From Paenibacillus sabuli (lineage in GTDB: Bacteria > Bacillota > Bacilli > Paenibacillales > Paenibacillaceae): 39,998 bases of DNA. Below are positions 25,611-33,469 of the stretch, in pieces (the stretch's first letter is position 1; each line of letters starts with the position of its first letter). The notes below the pieces were generated by a model. That model was not told where the DNA came from, searched no databases, and saw only the letters and a program-made list of their open reading frames with translations. Where the stretch lies: positions 1 through 39,998 of the forward strand of contig NZ_JACXIZ010000058.1 of NCBI RefSeq assembly GCF_014705605.1. The letters run 5' to 3'. The position numbers were made by a program, and so were the translations under genes.

Positions 25611-26227
25611 TGGCCTCGATCAATCTCGCCCCGCGTACGCCGTGGCTGGTGCGCTACCGAATCTGGCTCTGTCTGATGCTCGGCATCGCCGGAGTCGCGG
25701 CGTTCGGACTCCAGTGGAGCCATGCCCACGAGGCCCGTCAAGCGGCCGCGCAAGCCAGGGCCGAGGCCGCGGCGCTGCAGACGCGGCTGACGGAGCTGGA
25801 GGGAGAGGCGGAGCAGCGGACGCAGCGCGAGTCGGGCCGGATCGCCGCGCTCGAGCTGGAGCGGGTGCGCGCCGATCGGACCGTCTGGAGCTCTGGCATC
25901 GCGGCCGTTCTGGCCGACTTGCCGCAGGAGAAGACCGGTGGCGCTTCCTCCCGTCCGCAATACGGCGTGTCCGCTTTGGCGGTTTCGGAGAGCGGCGAGC
26001 TGACGGCGACTTTGTACTTGAATAGCTACTATAATACGCAGGCCTATATCGGTGCGCTGGAGCAGCAGCCGCTGGCAGCGGACACCGCGGTGGACGAGCT
26101 GGCGCTGACGCGACTGGAGCCCGGCGGTGCGCTGCAGCTCGACGGGTACACGGCGGCCTCGCGCCTGTACCGGCTCACGACGCGCGTGCAGCTGGATCTG
26201 GCGCAGCTCGCGGAGGGCAAGCCATGA
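25607..26227 (+). CDS. pilN: PilN-like type IV pilus assembly protein
   Basis: A 206-residue single-pass membrane protein. The N-terminus MMASINLAPRTPW contains the INLLP-like motif (INLAP) that in PilN inserts into PilM. One membrane helix covers about residues 18-36 and is followed by a long coiled-coil with heptad-like Ala/Glu/Arg content (about 38-95) and a small globular domain. It overlaps pilM by four bases (ATGA), and the next gene overlaps it the same way, so the three are co-translated. Confidence 0.88.
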   Translation: MMASINLAPRTPWLVRYRIWLCLMLGIAGVAAFGLQWSHAHEARQAAAQARAEAAALQTRLTELEGEAEQRTQRESGRIAALELERVRADRTVWSSGIAAVLADLPQEKTGGASSRPQYGVSALAVSESGELTATLYLNSYYNTQAYIGALEQQPLAADTAVDELALTRLEPGGALQLDGYTAASRLYRLTTRVQLDLAQLAEGKP

Positions 26228-26835
26228 GTGCGCTGGGCAGATCTAGCCGGCAGCGCCGGCAAGCGATGCTGCTCGTGCTCGTCGTCCTGCTGGCGGCCGT
26301 GCTGGCCGTGGCGGCGGGGGCTTGGCTGCAGGAGGCGGCCAAGGGAGAATGGGAGCGGGAGCAGTCGCTGGTTGCCGAGGTGGACGGACGGGTCGCAGCG
26401 CTGGAAGCGTCCGCGACCCGAGAGGATGGCGCGGATCCGGCGGTCCAGCCTGTGCCCGAGGCGCCGGACAAGGGAGGCGTATTGGGCGAGCTGGCAGCGA
26501 GCATGGAGGAGGCCGGCGTGCTGTTCGTCGATCTGACCGAGCTGGACGAGTTGGATGAACTGCCTGGCGCCGCCGAGGCCGCGTCGTCGACTTCGGTCCT
26601 GCGTTCGCATCGCTTCGAGCTGACGGTCGACGGCCCGCTGACGCATGTGGTGACGCTGCTGGATGCCTTGCAGGCCGCGCCGCGGCTGCTGCGCACGGAC
26701 CGGTTTGCGCTGGAGGCTATCCGTCCGAGCGGCATCGAGGCTTACCCGGCATCCGCGCTGGCGCGTTATGCCATTTCGCCGGACGAGCAGCTATACCGCA
26801 TGACGCTTAGGTTGAGCGCATTTTCACAGCGCTAG
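26224..26835 (+). CDS. pilO: PilO-like type IV pilus assembly protein
   Basis: A 203-residue protein with one N-terminal membrane helix (about residues 15-35, LLVLVVLLAAVLAVAAGAW), a coiled-coil segment, a Pro/Ala/Asp-rich linker near 60-85 and a C-terminal ferredoxin-like fold region (LRSHRFELTVDGPLTHVVTL). This layout matches PilO, which pairs with PilN. Direct sequence signals are weak; I assign it mainly from position after pilM-pilN and topology. It is the last gene of the pilus cluster; no strong terminator follows. Confidence 0.78.
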   Translation: MSALGRSSRQRRQAMLLVLVVLLAAVLAVAAGAWLQEAAKGEWEREQSLVAEVDGRVAALEASATREDGADPAVQPVPEAPDKGGVLGELAASMEEAGVLFVDLTELDELDELPGAAEAASSTSVLRSHRFELTVDGPLTHVVTLLDALQAAPRLLRTDRFALEAIRPSGIEAYPASALARYAISPDEQLYRMTLRLSAFSQR

Positions 26836-26910
26836 AATCGCGCGAGGTTTGCGACGGCATCCAGGCGGCGCATCTGTATGGCGGACTCTTCTTTAAGGGA
26901 AGGTCGGCTT

Positions 26911-26938
26911 TTGCACAGGGGGCGGCTTGCGGTATAAT
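26911..26938 (+). promoter_or_regulatory. Sigma-A promoter for the VTT-eda unit
   Basis: TTGCAC (26911-26916), 16 bases, then TATAAT (26933-26938), about 57 bases before the chosen start of the VTT gene. Confidence 0.65.
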
Positions 26939-26994
26939 GGGAAGGATCAGCCGGTGCTGTGAGATCGGATTGAGGGTTAGGAGTGGTGCAGGTC

Positions 26995-27594
26995 GTGCAG
27001 GAATGGATCGATCAAGCGATCGAACGCCTCGTCGCGAGCGCCGGGCTGGACGGGTATATGCTGCTGCTGCTGACGACTCCGTTGTCCATTGTCCAAGGGA
27101 TTGTTACGTTTTTTCCATTTGCCACGCTCATGCTGCTCCACGTCGCCACATTCGGGGTAGTGGAGGGATTGCTCGTGAGCTGGCTGCTCGGCACGCTCGC
27201 CTCGATCGTCTGCTTTTGGCTGAGTCGTTCGCTGCTGCAGCCGTGGTTCATGCACCGCTTTGGCGAGCGGCTCGCCAAGTACGACAAGTGGCAGCGCCAC
27301 ATGGATCATTATGGCGTGTGGGTGGTGATCCTGCTGCGCTCGATTCCGATTGTGCCGAGTAATATCATATCGATCATGGCGGCCATCTCGCCGCTGCATT
27401 GGCGCGCCTACCTGTGGTCCACGACGATCGGGACTTTTTCCCAGGTGTGGTTGTTTGCCTTGCTTGGCTCGTCGCTGCTGGACCCCGACAGCGATACGTT
27501 CATGATCTGGGCGGCCTACGCGGGCTTCTGCTTCTTGCTGCTGGTGCTGTTCCTGGTGCGGCGCGCGCGGAGTCAGGTCAAGGGCCAGGGGTGA
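26995..27594 (+). CDS. VTT-domain (DedA/TVP38-like) membrane protein, second copy
   Basis: A membrane protein of about 199 residues with VTT-domain features: a hydrophobic opening (MLLLLTTPLSIVQGIVTFFPF), then ILLRSIPIVPSNIISIMAAI with the conserved Arg and prolines, and further helices. It differs from the 11045-11647 VTT protein, so the two are not a recent duplication. The start is uncertain: GTG codons in frame at 26983, 26986 and 26995 all follow AGGAG at 26979-26983; I chose 26995 by spacing (11 bases). It lies 30 bases before eda. Function as a phospholipid or undecaprenyl-phosphate flippase is possible but not shown. Confidence 0.82.
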   Translation: MQEWIDQAIERLVASAGLDGYMLLLLTTPLSIVQGIVTFFPFATLMLLHVATFGVVEGLLVSWLLGTLASIVCFWLSRSLLQPWFMHRFGERLAKYDKWQRHMDHYGVWVVILLRSIPIVPSNIISIMAAISPLHWRAYLWSTTIGTFSQVWLFALLGSSLLDPDSDTFMIWAAYAGFCFLLLVLFLVRRARSQVKGQG

Positions 27595-27624
27595 ATGACT
27601 GAATACGAAAGAAGGAACGTCAGC

Positions 27625-28287
27625 ATGAAAAAAATCAAAGTATTGAACCAGCTTGTCGAAGAGGGCGTCGTCGCGGTCCTGCGCGGGGACACGCCCGAGG
27701 AAGTGGTCGAGATGGCGGAGCAGGCCATCGCAGGCGGCATCAAGTCCATCGAGGTAACGATGACTGTGCCTCGCGCGCTCCAGGCCATTGAGACACTGGC
27801 CAAAAAATACAACTCCGGCGCCGCCGATCCGGATCGCTATGCCATCATCGGAGTCGGCACCGTGCTCGATCCGGAGACGGCGCGCGCGGCGCTGCTCAGC
27901 GGCGCCGAATTCGTTGTCGGGCCTTCGCTCAACCCGGCCACGGTCACGCTCTGCAACCGCTACTGCGTCCCGGTGCTGCCGGGCGTCATGACCGTCAAGG
28001 AGATTCAGGAAGCGCTGGAGCTGGGCGTCGATATCGTCAAGCTGTTCCCGGGCAACTTGTACTCGCCGGCGATGATCAAGGCGATCAAGGGGCCGCTCCC
28101 GCAAGCGAATCTGATGCCGACCGGCGGCGTATCGCTGGACAACCTGGGTGAGTGGATCAAGGCCGGGGCCGTCGCGGTCGGCATCGGGTCCGATCTGACG
28201 CAGGCGGCGGTGGCTCAGGGCGACTATTCGCTCGTCGCCAAGCGCGCCTCCCAATACGTCGAGGCCTACCGCGCCGCCAAGGGCTGA
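27625..28287 (+). CDS. eda: KDPG/KHG aldolase (2-dehydro-3-deoxyphosphogluconate aldolase)
   Basis: This 220-residue class I aldolase splits 2-keto-3-deoxy-6-phosphogluconate into pyruvate and glyceraldehyde 3-phosphate. It has the family core: VVAVLRGD with the catalytic-site region near the N-terminus, GGIKSIEVTMTVP, GVGTVLDPETARAALLSGAEFVVGP and the Schiff-base lysine in DIVKLFPGN. PTGGVSLDN closes the phosphate site. ATG 27625 with AAGAAGG upstream gives the correct start; an in-frame ATG at 27595 overlaps the VTT stop region. No kinase or dehydratase of the Entner-Doudoroff or hexuronate pathway is adjacent. Confidence 0.93.
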   Translation: MKKIKVLNQLVEEGVVAVLRGDTPEEVVEMAEQAIAGGIKSIEVTMTVPRALQAIETLAKKYNSGAADPDRYAIIGVGTVLDPETARAALLSGAEFVVGPSLNPATVTLCNRYCVPVLPGVMTVKEIQEALELGVDIVKLFPGNLYSPAMIKAIKGPLPQANLMPTGGVSLDNLGEWIKAGAVAVGIGSDLTQAAVAQGDYSLVAKRASQYVEAYRAAKG

Positions 28288-28390
28288 TGGCATTGAAGTG
28301 ATGGCGACGTGCAACGACGCACGAACGACAGTCGAGCATCATCGGCGTCATCGGCGTTCATTGGATTCCGTGTTGCAAAGCTCGTTTTGG

Positions 28391-28445
28391 AGCAGTTTTT
28401 AGCGGACAAAAATGTCCGCTAGAGGCTGCTTTTTGTTGTTTTTCT
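28391..28445 (+). terminator. Rho-independent terminator after eda
   Basis: A perfect stem AGCGGACA (28401-28408)/TGTCCGCT (28413-28420) with an AAAA loop is framed by AGCAG/CTGCT and followed by TTTTGTTGTTTTT. It could also be part of a dispersed hairpin repeat (see 28391-28640). Confidence 0.85.
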
Positions 28446-28582
28446 ATGTCTTACGGTCAAAAATGAGCAGAGGAAGGCGGAGAGGTGAACTGATGATTAA
28501 GGCATAAATTGGCGGCGGCCAAGTGGAGGGATGGTACGAGTATCCAGTTAAAGAAACGTACCGCAATGGGGGGTGAAAAAGA

Positions 28583-28619
28583 GCAAAAAGAACTTCGCAG
28601 TTTATGAAGTCCTTTTTGC
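28583..28619. repeat. Imperfect inverted repeat, bidirectional-terminator-like
   Basis: GCAAAAAG, AACTTC, a nine-base loop, GAAGTC and CTTTTTGC form a 14-bp imperfect stem flanked by A/T runs on both sides. Together with the hairpin at 28391-28445 it brackets about 140 bases that hold no gene I can support. Confidence 0.55.
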
Positions 28620-28834
28620 ACTTCCTAACATAGCAGGTGCCCGCGCTCCCACCCACTCACCACTGCCAATGGCGCCAGTTTTGGCCGCTGCGCGAAGCGC
28701 GCGAGCTGCCGCCCCCGCAAGTAGCGCCGGTGTTGGTCATTGCGCCAGCGCCCGGGCTCCGAGCGTCGCCGCGATCCGCTGCCTTCCACCTACTTCCATT
28801 AAGCCGCAGCCATCAACCCGCAGCCGTGAGAGGG
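28620..28834. other. GC-rich intergenic stretch without supported gene
   Basis: Between the hairpin region and the crtP stop I see no protein with recognisable motifs, no RNA and no terminator for crtP. Open frames here are short and are high-GC coincidences or antisense to crtP. Confidence 0.5.
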
Positions 28835-30355
28835 TTACCGGCCGGGTCCCGCGTTGCGCACGGCCGCCGGGCGGCCGTGGTGCTCGCGGATCAGGTCGGC
28901 GGTGAGCTGGCCGGACAGCGTCACCATCGGGACGCCGCCGCCCGGATGCGTGGAGCCGCCCACGAAATACAGGTTGCTCGCCAGGTCGCTGCGGCTCGGC
29001 ACCTTGAAGCCGCCGTTGCGCTTGCGATCGGTCGCGACGCCGTAGATCGAGCCGCCGTTGGCGCCGTAGAGCCGCTGCAGATCGTCGGGGATGAAGCTCG
29101 ACTCGTATTCGATATGCCCGCGCAGGCCGCTCAGGCCCATGCGCTCCAGCTTGTTCAGCACGAGCTCGCGATACTGCGCATGGTAGTCGGTCCAGCTCTC
29201 GCCCTGCTTGAGCGGCGGCACGTGGGTCAGCACGAACAGGTTCTCCTTGCCCGGCGGCGCCTGCGTCGGATCGGACTTGGCGGAGACGCCGATGTAGACA
29301 GTCGGGTCCGGACTTGGCACGTTGCGCTCGAACAGGTCGTTGAATTCGCGTGCGGGGTCCTGGGCGAACAGAAAATTGTGATGCTGCAGCTGCGGGTAGC
29401 TGCGATTCACGCCGAGCAGCAGCACCAGGCCCGAGACGGTCGGCGCGTACTTGCGCAGGCGCGCCTCGGCGGCAGGCCGTCCCGGCGCATCCTGGAGCAA
29501 GGTCTGGTGCGCGGGGATGGCTTCAAGATTGGAGACGACGATATCCGCCTCGTGGAGCGTCCCGTCCTCCAGCAGCACGCCCGCCGCCCGGCTGCCGCGC
29601 AGCACGATCTGGCGCACGGGCGCATTCGTCTGCACGTCGACGCCGAGCTCCTCGGCGAGGCGCAGCATGCCCCGCGCGATATTGTACATCCCGCCCTCCA
29701 CATAATAGATGCCGAGCCCGAGCTGGACATAGACGAGCTGGGACAGTACGGCGGGGGCGGCATACGGCGAGGAGCCGACGTACATGATGAGGAAGTCGAA
29801 CAGCTGCCGCAGCCGCGCATCCTGCAGATGGCGCGCCGTATGCTGGTGCATCGTGCGCAGCGGAGCCATCGCCAGCAGCTCCTTGACCGTGTGCAGACTG
29901 CGCAACTCGCCGAGGCCGCTGAGGCTGCGGCTATAGAAGCTCTTCATGCTGATGTCGTACATCGCCTTGCATTCCTGCACATACGCCAGGAACCGGTCGG
30001 CATCGGCAGGCGAGAGGGCTTCGATCTCACGCAGCATCGCCGGCAGATCGCCGCTCACGTCCAGACGTGTGCCGTCCTCGAAGAAGGTGCGCCACTGCGG
30101 CTCCACGCGTTGCAAGGTCATATAATCCTCGAGCCGACGTCCGCAGGCGGCGAACAACTGCTCCAGCACCCACGGCATGGTGAGAATGGAGGGGCCGGTG
30201 TCAAAGCTGTAGCCGGCGCCGCTGCGAATGTTCAGCTTGCCGCCGGCCCGTTCGTTTTTCTCCAGCACGGTGACCGCATACCCGTCCGCTGCCATACGGA
30301 CCGCACAGGACAGTCCGCCCAGCCCCGCGCCGACTATGACCGCTTTTTTCTTCAT
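28835..30355 (-). CDS. crtP: CrtP/CrtNb-type C30 carotenoid oxygenase
   Basis: The 506-residue FAD protein belongs to the CrtI/CrtN/CrtP family. It has the dinucleotide motif VIVGAGLGGLSCAVRMA near residues 6-22, FDTGPSILTMPWVL near 51-64, and YVGSSPYAAPAVLSQLVY near 214. The end GGSTHPGGGVPMVTLSGQ is the FAD-contact motif. Segments QWRTFFEDGT, HHNFLFA and SIYGVATDRKRNGGFK are those of S. aureus CrtP rather than CrtN, so I assign 4,4'-diaponeurosporene oxygenase activity, oxidising a terminal methyl group. It is divergent from the main crt operon across a 322-base region with repeated operator-like units. ATG 30355 follows AGAGGAG. Confidence 0.85.
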   Translation of the reverse strand: MKKKAVIVGAGLGGLSCAVRMAADGYAVTVLEKNERAGGKLNIRSGAGYSFDTGPSILTMPWVLEQLFAACGRRLEDYMTLQRVEPQWRTFFEDGTRLDVSGDLPAMLREIEALSPADADRFLAYVQECKAMYDISMKSFYSRSLSGLGELRSLHTVKELLAMAPLRTMHQHTARHLQDARLRQLFDFLIMYVGSSPYAAPAVLSQLVYVQLGLGIYYVEGGMYNIARGMLRLAEELGVDVQTNAPVRQIVLRGSRAAGVLLEDGTLHEADIVVSNLEAIPAHQTLLQDAPGRPAAEARLRKYAPTVSGLVLLLGVNRSYPQLQHHNFLFAQDPAREFNDLFERNVPSPDPTVYIGVSAKSDPTQAPPGKENLFVLTHVPPLKQGESWTDYHAQYRELVLNKLERMGLSGLRGHIEYESSFIPDDLQRLYGANGGSIYGVATDRKRNGGFKVPSRSDLASNLYFVGGSTHPGGGVPMVTLSGQLTADLIREHHGRPAAVRNAGPGR

Positions 30356-30419
30356 AATCTCGAACTCCTCTCATCGCCACGAGACGCGCCGCACCGCTAG
30401 GACTGCTCGCTCGCTGTGT

Positions 30420-30498
30420 TTTGTTGTAGTTTGTTGTAGATGGTTTGGCTAACCTTTGGTTTAGGTTTGTGCAAGGTGGGTATAACGTTTGTATAGAC
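30420..30498. promoter_or_regulatory. Candidate CarH operator: two 10-bp and five 11-bp direct-repeat units in the crt divergent region
   Basis: Two exact tandem copies of TTTGTTGTAG lie at 30420-30429 and 30430-30439. Next come five contiguous 11-base units starting at 30444, 30455, 30466, 30477 and 30488: TTTGGCTAACC, TTTGGTTTAGG, TTTGTGCAAGG, TGGGTATAACG, TTTGTATAGAC (rough consensus TTTGnnTAAnn). Two -10-like hexamers, TATAAC (30481-30486) and TATAGA (30492-30497), lie within them. CarH-family proteins are known to bind 11-bp direct repeats overlapping promoters. The rest of 30356-30677 holds no gene. Confidence 0.55.
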
Positions 30499-30677
30499 TT
30501 GTGTTTGCCCTTAGGAATCTTTTCTGTTTTCCTGTGACGCCACCTTGTGATGAAGACTAAAATCGGCCTGTACCCCATATGCATGTGGAAAGTGGAAAAA
30601 GCTGTGTGATCTTCCTTTATCCTATCCGCAGTTGCCGATTTTCAAACGTCATGCGTGTAAAGAGGGAGGACAGTCAC

Positions 30678-31973
30678 ATGGATTCACTTGCATTCGCGCT
30701 GGGCTGTTCGGCTGTCGGACTGCTCGGCGGGTGGCTGATGCTGCGCCGCATGCGCAGGCTGGAGCTGGCGCAGCATCCTGCCCAACCAGAACCGGACCAA
30801 CCAGAATCGAGCCTGCTGGAACCGAATCAACGGGACCAGCCAGATCTACCGGAAAAGGCGGAGGCGCGGCCGGGCGCGTTCGACGAAACGGAGGTCCGCC
30901 CGATCGCGGCGGCCGGCGACGAGCGACAAGGGCATCGAGCTGGCGCGCAGCCCGGTAGGAGCAGCCCGAAGCCTGTAGCGCTCACGGTGGTGATTCCCGC
31001 GCGCAACGAAGCGCACAATCTGGGCGCGCTGCTCGGCTCGCTCCAGGCGCAGCGCGTCCCCGCGGCAGAGGTGCTCGTCGTCGACGACGGCTCGGAGGAC
31101 GGGACGGCGGAGGTCGCCAAGCGGCTCGGGGCGCGCGTCGTCGTGCCGGGTCCGCTGCCTGCAGGCTGGCTCGGCAAGAGCTGGGCGTGCTGGCAGGGAG
31201 CCGCCGCCGCCGCACAGCCGCAACTGCTCTTCCTGGATGCGGACATCGTGCTCGAGCCGCAGGCGCTGGAGCGGCTGTCGACGGCAGCGAGCGGTGCGGA
31301 GCTGCTCTCCGTGCAGCCGTACCATAGCATGCAGCATCACTACGAGCGGCTGTCGGCCGTCTTCAATATCGTCGTGCTCGCATCGGTCGCGCTGGGCGGC
31401 GGCGCGTTCGGTCCGTGTGTGATGTGCCGCAAGCAGGACTATCTGGCGGCGGGCGGTCATGCCGCAGTGAAGGGACGCGTGCTGGACAATCATGCGCTGA
31501 GCGGCGCCTTCCGCGCTCGGGGAATGCGCGTACATAGCCGCAGCGGGCGAGGCGTGATGCGCTTTCGGATGTACCCGCAAGGGCTGCGGCAGCTCCTCGG
31601 CGGCTGGAGCAAGAGCTTCGCCAGCGGCGCTGCCGCCACGCCGCCGCCGGCCTTGGCGGTGATCGTGCTGTGGCTGGCGGGCGCTGCCTCCGCAGCAGGC
31701 CTCGCAGCGCGCGCGCTGGACGAGCCGAGCGCCGCAGCGGCGTTCGCGGCGGGTCTTGCCTACGCGGCGCATGCGGCGCTGTTCGCGGCGCTGCTGCGCC
31801 GCGCCGGTCGCTTCGGCCGCTGGCCGGCGCTGCTGTATCCGCTGCCGCTGGTGCTGTTCTTCGCCGTATTCGCGCGTTCGGCGGCGCAGACCTTCGTGCG
31901 GCGGCGGGTGAGCTGGAAGGGCCGGTCGATCGCGACTGGCAGCGGCGGGGGCCCGGACGATGCGTCTGCTTGA
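30678..31973 (+). CDS. GT2-family glycosyltransferase, CrtQ-like, of the carotenoid operon
   Basis: The 431-residue membrane-associated glycosyltransferase has an N-terminal membrane helix (about residues 5-22), a low-complexity Pro/Gln/Glu linker (about 30-98), then a GT-A domain: LTVVIPARNEAHNLG, the nucleotide-sugar motif VVDDGSEDGT (135-143) and LFLDADIVL with DxD at 187-189. C-terminal membrane helices follow. S. aureus CrtQ, which puts glucose on diaponeurosporenoate, has the same plan and normally sits with CrtO, as here (crtO overlaps by 14 bases). ATG 30678 follows GGGAGGA. The sugar and acceptor are inferred. Confidence 0.82.
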   Translation: MDSLAFALGCSAVGLLGGWLMLRRMRRLELAQHPAQPEPDQPESSLLEPNQRDQPDLPEKAEARPGAFDETEVRPIAAAGDERQGHRAGAQPGRSSPKPVALTVVIPARNEAHNLGALLGSLQAQRVPAAEVLVVDDGSEDGTAEVAKRLGARVVVPGPLPAGWLGKSWACWQGAAAAAQPQLLFLDADIVLEPQALERLSTAASGAELLSVQPYHSMQHHYERLSAVFNIVVLASVALGGGAFGPCVMCRKQDYLAAGGHAAVKGRVLDNHALSGAFRARGMRVHSRSGRGVMRFRMYPQGLRQLLGGWSKSFASGAAATPPPALAVIVLWLAGAASAAGLAARALDEPSAAAAFAAGLAYAAHAALFAALLRRAGRFGRWPALLYPLPLVLFFAVFARSAAQTFVRRRVSWKGRSIATGSGGGPDDASA

Positions 31974-32517
31974 GCTGGCGCCGGGATGGACGATTCTGCT
32001 CAATATCCTCGGCTGGCTGACGGTCCAGCTCGGCGCGGCCTGGCTCTGCCAGCAGCTGCCGGCGCATTGGTTCGCCTGCGGGGCGGCAGGCCGAGCCGAC
32101 CCGCAGGCCGCACGCAATCGCTCCGCCTCGCCCCGGCGTGAGGACGACAGCCCGGCTGCGCCAGACGGGTTCGCCTCGCGGGAGGAACGCTTCTACGCCC
32201 GCTTCCTGCGCATTCGCGCCTGGAAGCACCGCCTGCCCGACGGGGCGCGGTTGCTGCGCGGCGGCTTCGCCAAGCGCGAGCTCTGCATGCGGGACGTCGC
32301 CTACTATCGCCGCTTCGTCGCAGAGACGCGGCGCGCCGAGCTGACGCATTGGCTGGCCATGGCGCCTGCGCCGCTCTTCTTCCTATGGAACGCGCCGGCC
32401 GCCGGTTGCATCATGCTGGTCTACGCGCTGGCTGTCAATCTGCCCTGCATCGCAGCGCAGCGCTACAATCGGATTCGCCTGCATCGCCTGATTCGCACTC
32501 GCCGCAGAAAGAAGTGA
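31960..32517 (+). CDS. crtO: CrtO-type glycosyl-carotenoid acyltransferase
   Basis: The 185-residue membrane protein matches CrtO, which attaches a fatty acyl chain to glycosyl-4,4'-diaponeurosporenoate. The conserved core is clear: ERFYARFLRIRAWKHRLPDG, then GGFAKRELCMRDVAYYRRFV, then ETRRAELTHWLAMAPAPLFF and AVNLPCIAAQRYNRIRLHRL. An N-terminal hydrophobic helix (about 11-36) and a less conserved charged insert (about 42-70) precede it. It overlaps the glycosyltransferase by 14 bases and is followed four bases later by the regulator gene. Confidence 0.9.
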   Translation: MRLLELAPGWTILLNILGWLTVQLGAAWLCQQLPAHWFACGAAGRADPQAARNRSASPRREDDSPAAPDGFASREERFYARFLRIRAWKHRLPDGARLLRGGFAKRELCMRDVAYYRRFVAETRRAELTHWLAMAPAPLFFLWNAPAAGCIMLVYALAVNLPCIAAQRYNRIRLHRLIRTRRRKK

Positions 32518-32521
32518 TTAC

Positions 32522-33469
32522 GTGTATACCATCCGTCAAGTATCCGACATGCTGGACATCCCGGCCGTCACGCTGCGCGCCTGGGAGGTGCGTCATCATG
32601 CAGTCGAGCCCGCCAGGACGTCCGGCGGCTATCGCGCCTACTCCGAGCAGGACATTGCCGATCTGCAATGGCTGAAGCGGCAGACGGAGCGCGACGGTCT
32701 GACGATCAGCCAAGCCGTGGCCGAGCTGCGCCGGCAGCGCAGCCGACAGCCGGGCTCCGCCGCGCCGCAGCACGGCGCGCATCTGGCCGACTGCGAGCAG
32801 CTGAGAGAGCGGCTTTACGATGCGCTGGCCGCCTTTCGTTCCGACGAGGCCAAGACGCTGGCCGACCTGGGGTTCTCCATGTATGGGCACGATACGATGA
32901 TCTCCCGTGTCTTCGCGCCGTTGCTCGTCCAGGTCGGCGACCGGTGGGAGAGCGGCGAGGCCTCCGTCTTGCAGGAGCACTATATGACCCAATTCGTCAC
33001 GCAGCGCTGCTTCGCTATCTACCAGGTGTTCCCGGTCGATCCGCAGCAGCCGCGCGCGCTGGCGATCTGCCCCTCGGGGGAGCGGCATCAGACCGGTCTG
33101 CTGCTATTCGCGCTGTTCCTGCGGCAGAAGGGGATGGAGGTGCTCTATCTGGGCGCGGATACGCCTTCCGACGGATTGGAAGCGCTGATCGCCGAGCAGC
33201 GCATCGGCGTCGTCTGTCTCTCGCTCACGCTGGCCGAGCTGCAGCAAGGCGCGCTGGCGCTGGTCGAGCGGCTGCGCGAGGCGCAGCCGCATCTGCAGTT
33301 CGTGCTGGGCGGGCGCGGCTTCGCCGGCGTGCCGGCGCCCTATGAGGCGTGGACGCTGGAGGGACAGACGGAGGCGAGCGCGGCGCAGTGGGAGCGCTGG
33401 TACGCTGCATTGCGCGAGCACGGCCGGCCCGATCAGGCCGGTATGCATGGAGGAGAGCGGCATGGATAA
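32522..33469 (+). CDS. carH: CarH/LitR-type cobalamin-dependent light-sensing MerR regulator
   Basis: The 315-residue protein has an N-terminal MerR DNA-binding domain (YTIRQVSDMLDIPAVTLRAWEVRH), a helical cobalamin cap domain and a C-terminal B12-binding Rossmann domain. Diagnostic residues are in place: Trp142, nine residues, then Glu152-His153 (the Wx9EH motif of CarH-type photoreceptors) and ExHxxG at 187-192 with His189 as the likely cobalt ligand, followed by LYLGADTP. In known CarH proteins the adenosylcobalamin-bound tetramer represses in the dark and light breaks the Co-C bond, dissociates it and derepresses carotenoid genes. Start GTG at 32522; the stop overlaps the next desaturase gene by eight bases. 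Confidence 0.9.
   Translation: MYTIRQVSDMLDIPAVTLRAWEVRHHAVEPARTSGGYRAYSEQDIADLQWLKRQTERDGLTISQAVAELRRQRSRQPGSAAPQHGAHLADCEQLRERLYDALAAFRSDEAKTLADLGFSMYGHDTMISRVFAPLLVQVGDRWESGEASVLQEHYMTQFVTQRCFAIYQVFPVDPQQPRALAICPSGERHQTGLLLFALFLRQKGMEVLYLGADTPSDGLEALIAEQRIGVVCLSLTLAELQQGALALVERLREAQPHLQFVLGGRGFAGVPAPYEAWTLEGQTEASAAQWERWYAALREHGRPDQAGMHGGERHG

Noticed and set aside
28444-28656. A 70-residue minus-strand frame in the gene-free stretch
   Set aside because: Covers inverted repeats and has no ribosome site; more likely a repeat element than a protein, so it is listed as a finding only.
28637-30400. A 587-residue frame antisense to crtP
   Set aside because: His/Gln/Arg-rich with no motif, and the CrtP frame on the other strand has clear family features.
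30579-30677. Upstream in-frame start at 30579 for the first glycosyltransferase
   Set aside because: ATG at 30678 has GGGAGGA at the right distance and begins with the membrane helix; the extension has no ribosome site and lies in the promoter region.
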